This document shows, piece by piece, positions 60,716 through 64,000 of a stretch of DNA of 64,000 nt. The stretch is from Planctomycetaceae bacterium (GTDB lineage: Bacteria > Planctomycetota > Planctomycetia > Pirellulales > UBA7805). The notes under the pieces are model-generated. The model did no database searches and had not been told where the DNA came from. It saw nothing but the letters and a program-made list of their open reading frames with translations. Position 1 is the stretch's first letter. Each line of letters opens with the position of its first letter. The position numbers and the translations under genes were made by a program. The stretch covers positions 1 to 64,000 of the forward strand of contig CACOUL010000006.1 of assembly GCA_902630355.1 (NCBI GenBank), written 5' to 3'.

Positions 60716-61360
60716 TTATTTCTTATGAACCAATGCCTCTAAGGAGGCGATCACGTCGTCAATCATCATCCCATCCGTTACCACCTCGATCGCGTCGGCC
60801 GCTTTTTGTAGCGGTCCCACAGTTCGACTTCGGTCCCGCTCATCGCGGAGATCTTGTGCCGCGCGAATCTTATCGATCGAAACGGTTTCGCCCTCGCTCT
60901 CCCGCTCGGCCTGCCTTCGTCGCGCGCGCTCGCCGGCCGATGCGGTGAGAAAAATTTTGCATTCCGCATCCGGAAATACGACTGTCCCCTGATCGCGTCC
61001 TTCGGTCACCACATTGCGTCCGACCGCCCATTCCCGCTGTCGCAATACAAGCAGTTCGCGGACCGCCGGATCGTCGGCCATGTAGTGGATACTCGCGGTC
61101 ACTTCTGCAGTGCGAATCGGTTCCGAGACATCTTCACCGTTAACACTCACCACTGCGCCTTTCAGTTCGATGGATGTCCCACGGACAAGTGCTAAGCGTG
61201 CAGCGGCATCTTCCATCACTATTTTCGCCTGCAGCGCCGCATAGGTCACCGCGCGATACATCGCCCCGGTATCGAGAAAGACGTAGCCGAGCTGCGAGGC
61301 GAGTCTGCGGGCAACAGTCGATTTACCGGCACCGGCAGGGCCGTCAATCGTCACGATCAT
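60716..61360 (-). CDS. cmk: Cytidylate kinase
   Basis: Phosphorylates CMP/dCMP to the diphosphates. 214 residues from ATG 61360: P-loop TIDGPAGAGKSTVARRLA, LDTGAMYRAVT, GRDQGTVVFPDAECKIFLTAS and the Arg-rich lid RARRRQAERE. Its ATG overlaps the TGA of the upstream glycosidase (ATGA at 61357-61360), so translation is probably coupled. Confidence 0.97.
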   Translation of the reverse strand: MIVTIDGPAGAGKSTVARRLASQLGYVFLDTGAMYRAVTYAALQAKIVMEDAAARLALVRGTSIELKGAVVSVNGEDVSEPIRTAEVTASIHYMADDPAVRELLVLRQREWAVGRNVVTEGRDQGTVVFPDAECKIFLTASAGERARRRQAERESEGETVSIDKIRAAQDLRDERDRSRTVGPLQKAADAIEVVTDGMMIDDVIASLEALVHKK

Positions 61361-64000
61361 TCGACAAACTCCAGTTCCAGAAGACACAATTCTCCGGGGG
61401 CCATCTCTAGTGCGACCCGATCCGGTTCGGTGGTAAGGGCCGCAATCTCGGCGTGCGTAAAGTCGAGTTTACGTGCCGTCCGAAGCGAGCGGAAGCAGCG
61501 CACGGTCGCCCGACTGCGTCGGCCGCCGGTCTCAAGTAACCTGAGCCGCAAGCGCTGCTGGGGCGGTTCGCCAACGAACTGAGCATCGGTCACCTTGACC
61601 TTCGGGTCGCTCAGATGCAGTACCCAGGCCGACGGTGGATCGATCGGCGGGCGAGAGAGCGGCTGTGTGGCCGGTTCGACGAATCGACTCCAGGCCGACT
61701 CGGCAGGCGAGGGCAAATCGACCCCCACGCTCCAAGAAAAGTCGCGGGCCGTCTCTCCAGGAGGGATCAAAAGCATATCCAAGTGTCCGGTCTCGACCAG
61801 CGCGTGATAGGGAATGCCGCCGGGCAGTACGCTGACCGTGCTGCCGGCCGCTTCAAGATCCAGAAAATGAGGGCCCTCGATCCGTGTGCGGAACGTCCGC
61901 TGCCGGACCGCACCGACCCCACGGTAAACCGCATCGCCCGGCCACGCAAAGCGGATGCCATAATACGATTGCCACGGATTGCCCTGCGGTTCGCGTTGGG
62001 GTTGCAACTGCAGTTGAAAGTCAACAAGCGGTGCGCCGCGGGCGATCGACACGGTTTGTTCGAAGCGGCACAGGAGAGAATCATCCTCGTCGAGCAAGCG
62101 GCCTGAAATCGTTTGCATTGCTCGGAAGGGCCCATCGCTGGATTGCTTGATCGCGTCGGCAACCATCGAACTATACTGCGGCAGCGACCGGTTGGCGGGC
62201 GACGGTGAGCGGAGCGCCACCCGCTGCGAGAGCAGGTTCCCGCGCGTGCCGACCGCGTGCAGCGACTTGAGCCCCCCGCTGAGCGGATCGAAGCGCAGTT
62301 CGCAAAATTCGTTACGCAGCAAGTGCTCTTCAACCATGGGTTTTCCACCCGGTGGCTGCCACGCCTCTCCGTCGCCGGTCATCCAGTGGTAACCGAGTGC
62401 CGGAACGGTAACCACGACCTGTCTGCTGCCGTCGAGTTCTGCCGCAGCCTGAACCCCGCCGGTCAGCACGGGCATCCGCTCGAAGGCGACATCGACCACC
62501 AGCGTTTGCTCGTTTGTCGAGGGATTTAATAGCAACAGGCCGTCAACTGCGTCGCCGTCGGCCTCTGGCAAATGGCGGGCGACCCACTCGGTCGGCGACA
62601 TCTCATCCGGCCGGTCACGATGACCGCAGAGCGCCGCCGCCAGCAGCGAGAGGCCAGCCTCCCGACGGTACTCCGCCGCGCGGGCCGTGCGGGCAACCAT
62701 CGGTGAAACGGACGCCTCTCCCGCCGCCGCTGCCTGGCGGAGGTAAGGCGTGCGGTAATCGTCGGCGTCGAACCGCGTGGGACCGGTCATCAACTCCGCC
62801 TCTCGCAGACACACATCGAGCGACACAAATTTTCCGAGGACCGAGGCAAAGCCGGTAATCCGCCGCAGTCGCTGATACCAGCGACTCGCATAACCCGGAT
62901 AGTGCGCAAGGCCGATGGCCGCCACGTGGTCGTGATCCATTGCCTCACCCAATTCGCGAGGCAACCGCAACACACTCTCCGGCTCGGCTACACTCAGTGG
63001 CATGCGAGCCAGGGCCGTGATGCTCGATCCGTCGACCCCCTGCCACGCAATGGCGCCGTGGTAACTTTCAGGACACCGCGTGCCATCGAGCGATTGATGC
63101 AGCGCACCGATGTAGCCAAGTTTATGAAGGACTTGGGGCAGTTGCGGGTGCAAACCGAATTTCCGCCGCCCGTAAATCGCAGGCCGCTTGCCGAGCACGT
63201 CCTCATAGAGGGCAAGGCCAACCTTAAATTCGTCAACGAGCTGTTCGGTCGAAAAAAGACCGAGCGGGGCCTGCTCGTCGCACTCCCCGCCAATCAGACA
63301 CAAGCGTTCCGCCTCGATCGCCCCTTGCATGGTGGCCACCAAGGCGGGGTCCTCCTCGGTGATCCGCCGCAGTTGGTCGGCCGTGATCATCAAATTGATC
63401 GGCGCGCCATGCGCCAACTCCCGGGCAATATCTTTTGCCCGGGTGGTGGGTGCCACGAGGGTTAAGTCAAAGAGGAATGTATCGACCGGATAGAAGTGAT
63501 CTTTCGCTTCGGCCAGCGCATCGTAGCAGCGGCCGAGCATCTCGCGGACCTCGGCCGTATTCCCTCCCACCGCCGCATCGGCTGCGGCAAGCAGAAGTTT
63601 GGAAAAGCGATCGCCATCGAGCAGGCTACTGTATCGCATCCGCACGGTAAGTACTTCGGTGAGCAGATGGCAGAGGCCCAAAGCCAAAAAGTCCTCTACA
63701 ATCTCCGGCGGTACTTCCGCCGCGTTGGTTTCGATCTTTTCCAGAGCACTGGCAATCAACGCCCTCTCATCGCCCACCTCGCCACAATCGATGACTGTCG
63801 CCCCGGCACTCTGCAACTCGTCGACAAAGTAGCCTGGCATATCATCGCGGCACACTTGCGGCAGCATCACCAGGCTGCTCTCCCAACTGACCTCCTCACC
63901 CAACTCGCTGCGTCTCCAACTCGGCACGGTGCGAGCAGCGGCGATCAGCGCCGGGTGCCAAAGTGCGGTGTAGCCGGCGAGAATCTCATCTGCTCGCTCT
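61357..64000 (-). CDS. GH38-like glycoside hydrolase (alpha-mannosidase superfamily), 5' end beyond the window
   Basis: The frame stays open to the right edge, so the N-terminus is missing. At least 880 residues are present, starting ERADEILAGYTALWHPALIAAA. The N-terminal half looks like the glycoside hydrolase/deacetylase (beta/alpha)7 fold of families 38 and 57 (DTFLFDLTL, ECDEQAPLG, GRRKFGLHPQLPQVLHKLGY). The C-terminal half has the beta-sandwich of alpha-mannosidases (LLRNEFCELRFDPLSGGLKSL). I could not identify the canonical catalytic Asp/zinc pattern with confidence. It is translationally coupled to cmk and precedes plsC-rpsA, which is an unusual partner. Activity is therefore tentative. 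Confidence 0.7.
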   Translation of the reverse strand, partial: ERADEILAGYTALWHPALIAAARTVPSWRRSELGEEVSWESSLVMLPQVCRDDMPGYFVDELQSAGATVIDCGEVGDERALIASALEKIETNAAEVPPEIVEDFLALGLCHLLTEVLTVRMRYSSLLDGDRFSKLLLAAADAAVGGNTAEVREMLGRCYDALAEAKDHFYPVDTFLFDLTLVAPTTRAKDIARELAHGAPINLMITADQLRRITEEDPALVATMQGAIEAERLCLIGGECDEQAPLGLFSTEQLVDEFKVGLALYEDVLGKRPAIYGRRKFGLHPQLPQVLHKLGYIGALHQSLDGTRCPESYHGAIAWQGVDGSSITALARMPLSVAEPESVLRLPRELGEAMDHDHVAAIGLAHYPGYASRWYQRLRRITGFASVLGKFVSLDVCLREAELMTGPTRFDADDYRTPYLRQAAAAGEASVSPMVARTARAAEYRREAGLSLLAAALCGHRDRPDEMSPTEWVARHLPEADGDAVDGLLLLNPSTNEQTLVVDVAFERMPVLTGGVQAAAELDGSRQVVVTVPALGYHWMTGDGEAWQPPGGKPMVEEHLLRNEFCELRFDPLSGGLKSLHAVGTRGNLLSQRVALRSPSPANRSLPQYSSMVADAIKQSSDGPFRAMQTISGRLLDEDDSLLCRFEQTVSIARGAPLVDFQLQLQPQREPQGNPWQSYYGIRFAWPGDAVYRGVGAVRQRTFRTRIEGPHFLDLEAAGSTVSVLPGGIPYHALVETGHLDMLLIPPGETARDFSWSVGVDLPSPAESAWSRFVEPATQPLSRPPIDPPSAWVLHLSDPKVKVTDAQFVGEPPQQRLRLRLLETGGRRSRATVRCFRSLRTARKLDFTHAEIAALTTEPDRVALEMAPGELCLLELEFVE

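Overview
The window comes from a planctomycete. The single 16S rRNA gene carries, on the printed strand, exact copies of three diagnostic probe sequences: PLA46 (14881-14898), PLA886 (14041-14059) and EUB338-II (14588-14605). Other planctomycete traits are an unlinked 16S gene, a large PVC-type cytochrome c/HEAT protein, an exported sulfatase, a DUF1844 protein and mraZ outside any division cluster. Placement near Pirellulales is only an impression. No CRISPR array, prophage, insertion sequence or integrase was seen.

Layout. 1-5454 (-): the first 1818 codons of a giant polyketide synthase (fatty acyl-AMP ligase, ACP, ketosynthase, malonyl-type acyltransferase, then apparently a methyltransferase) that runs off the left edge. 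6.3-13.1 kb: exported or membrane proteins, namely a Cys-rich repeat protein, an orphan secreted protein, an EF-hand/Arg-Asp-repeat protein, MscL with a zinc ribbon, an acetyltransferase, a sulfatase and a VIT-family transporter. 13.4-14.9 kb (-): the 16S gene with its own terminator and a boxA-like leader. 15.4-24.8 kb: thiolase, PVC cytochrome protein, exported beta-carbonic anhydrase, two membrane proteins, ComM-like ATPase, and selD with an in-frame TGA (selenocysteine). 25-32 kb: zinc-ribbon membrane protein, thioesterase-like protein, a short uvrC coupled to an ABC exporter, DedA and ApbE. 32.3-36.6 kb: protoporphyrinogen oxidase, fliW-csrA, a FabF-type ketosynthase and mraZ. 36.8-40.4 kb (-): DUF1844, pyrG, tatD and a small helical protein.

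40.4-52.6 kb (-) is a respiratory complex I cluster in the order nuoI-DUF2203-nuoA-C-D-H-J-K-L-M-N. It lacks nuoB and the NADH-input genes nuoE/F/G, and several subunits carry long low-complexity insertions. 53.3-56.2 kb (+): a second csrA, tRNA-Glu(TTC), an aldo/keto reductase and an exported aldose 1-epimerase. 56.3-64 kb (-): apt, a sigma-70 factor, rpsA, plsC, cmk and a GH38-like glycosidase that runs off the right edge.

Most of the window is housekeeping. The parts most worth a second look are the FAAL-primed PKS, the selenoprotein SelD, the mraZ gene with two TGGG/CCCA dyads 41 bp apart upstream, the fliW leader hairpin exposing a GGA, the low-complexity secreted proteins and the incomplete complex I cluster. 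Functions are assigned from motifs and family knowledge; no database search was run.
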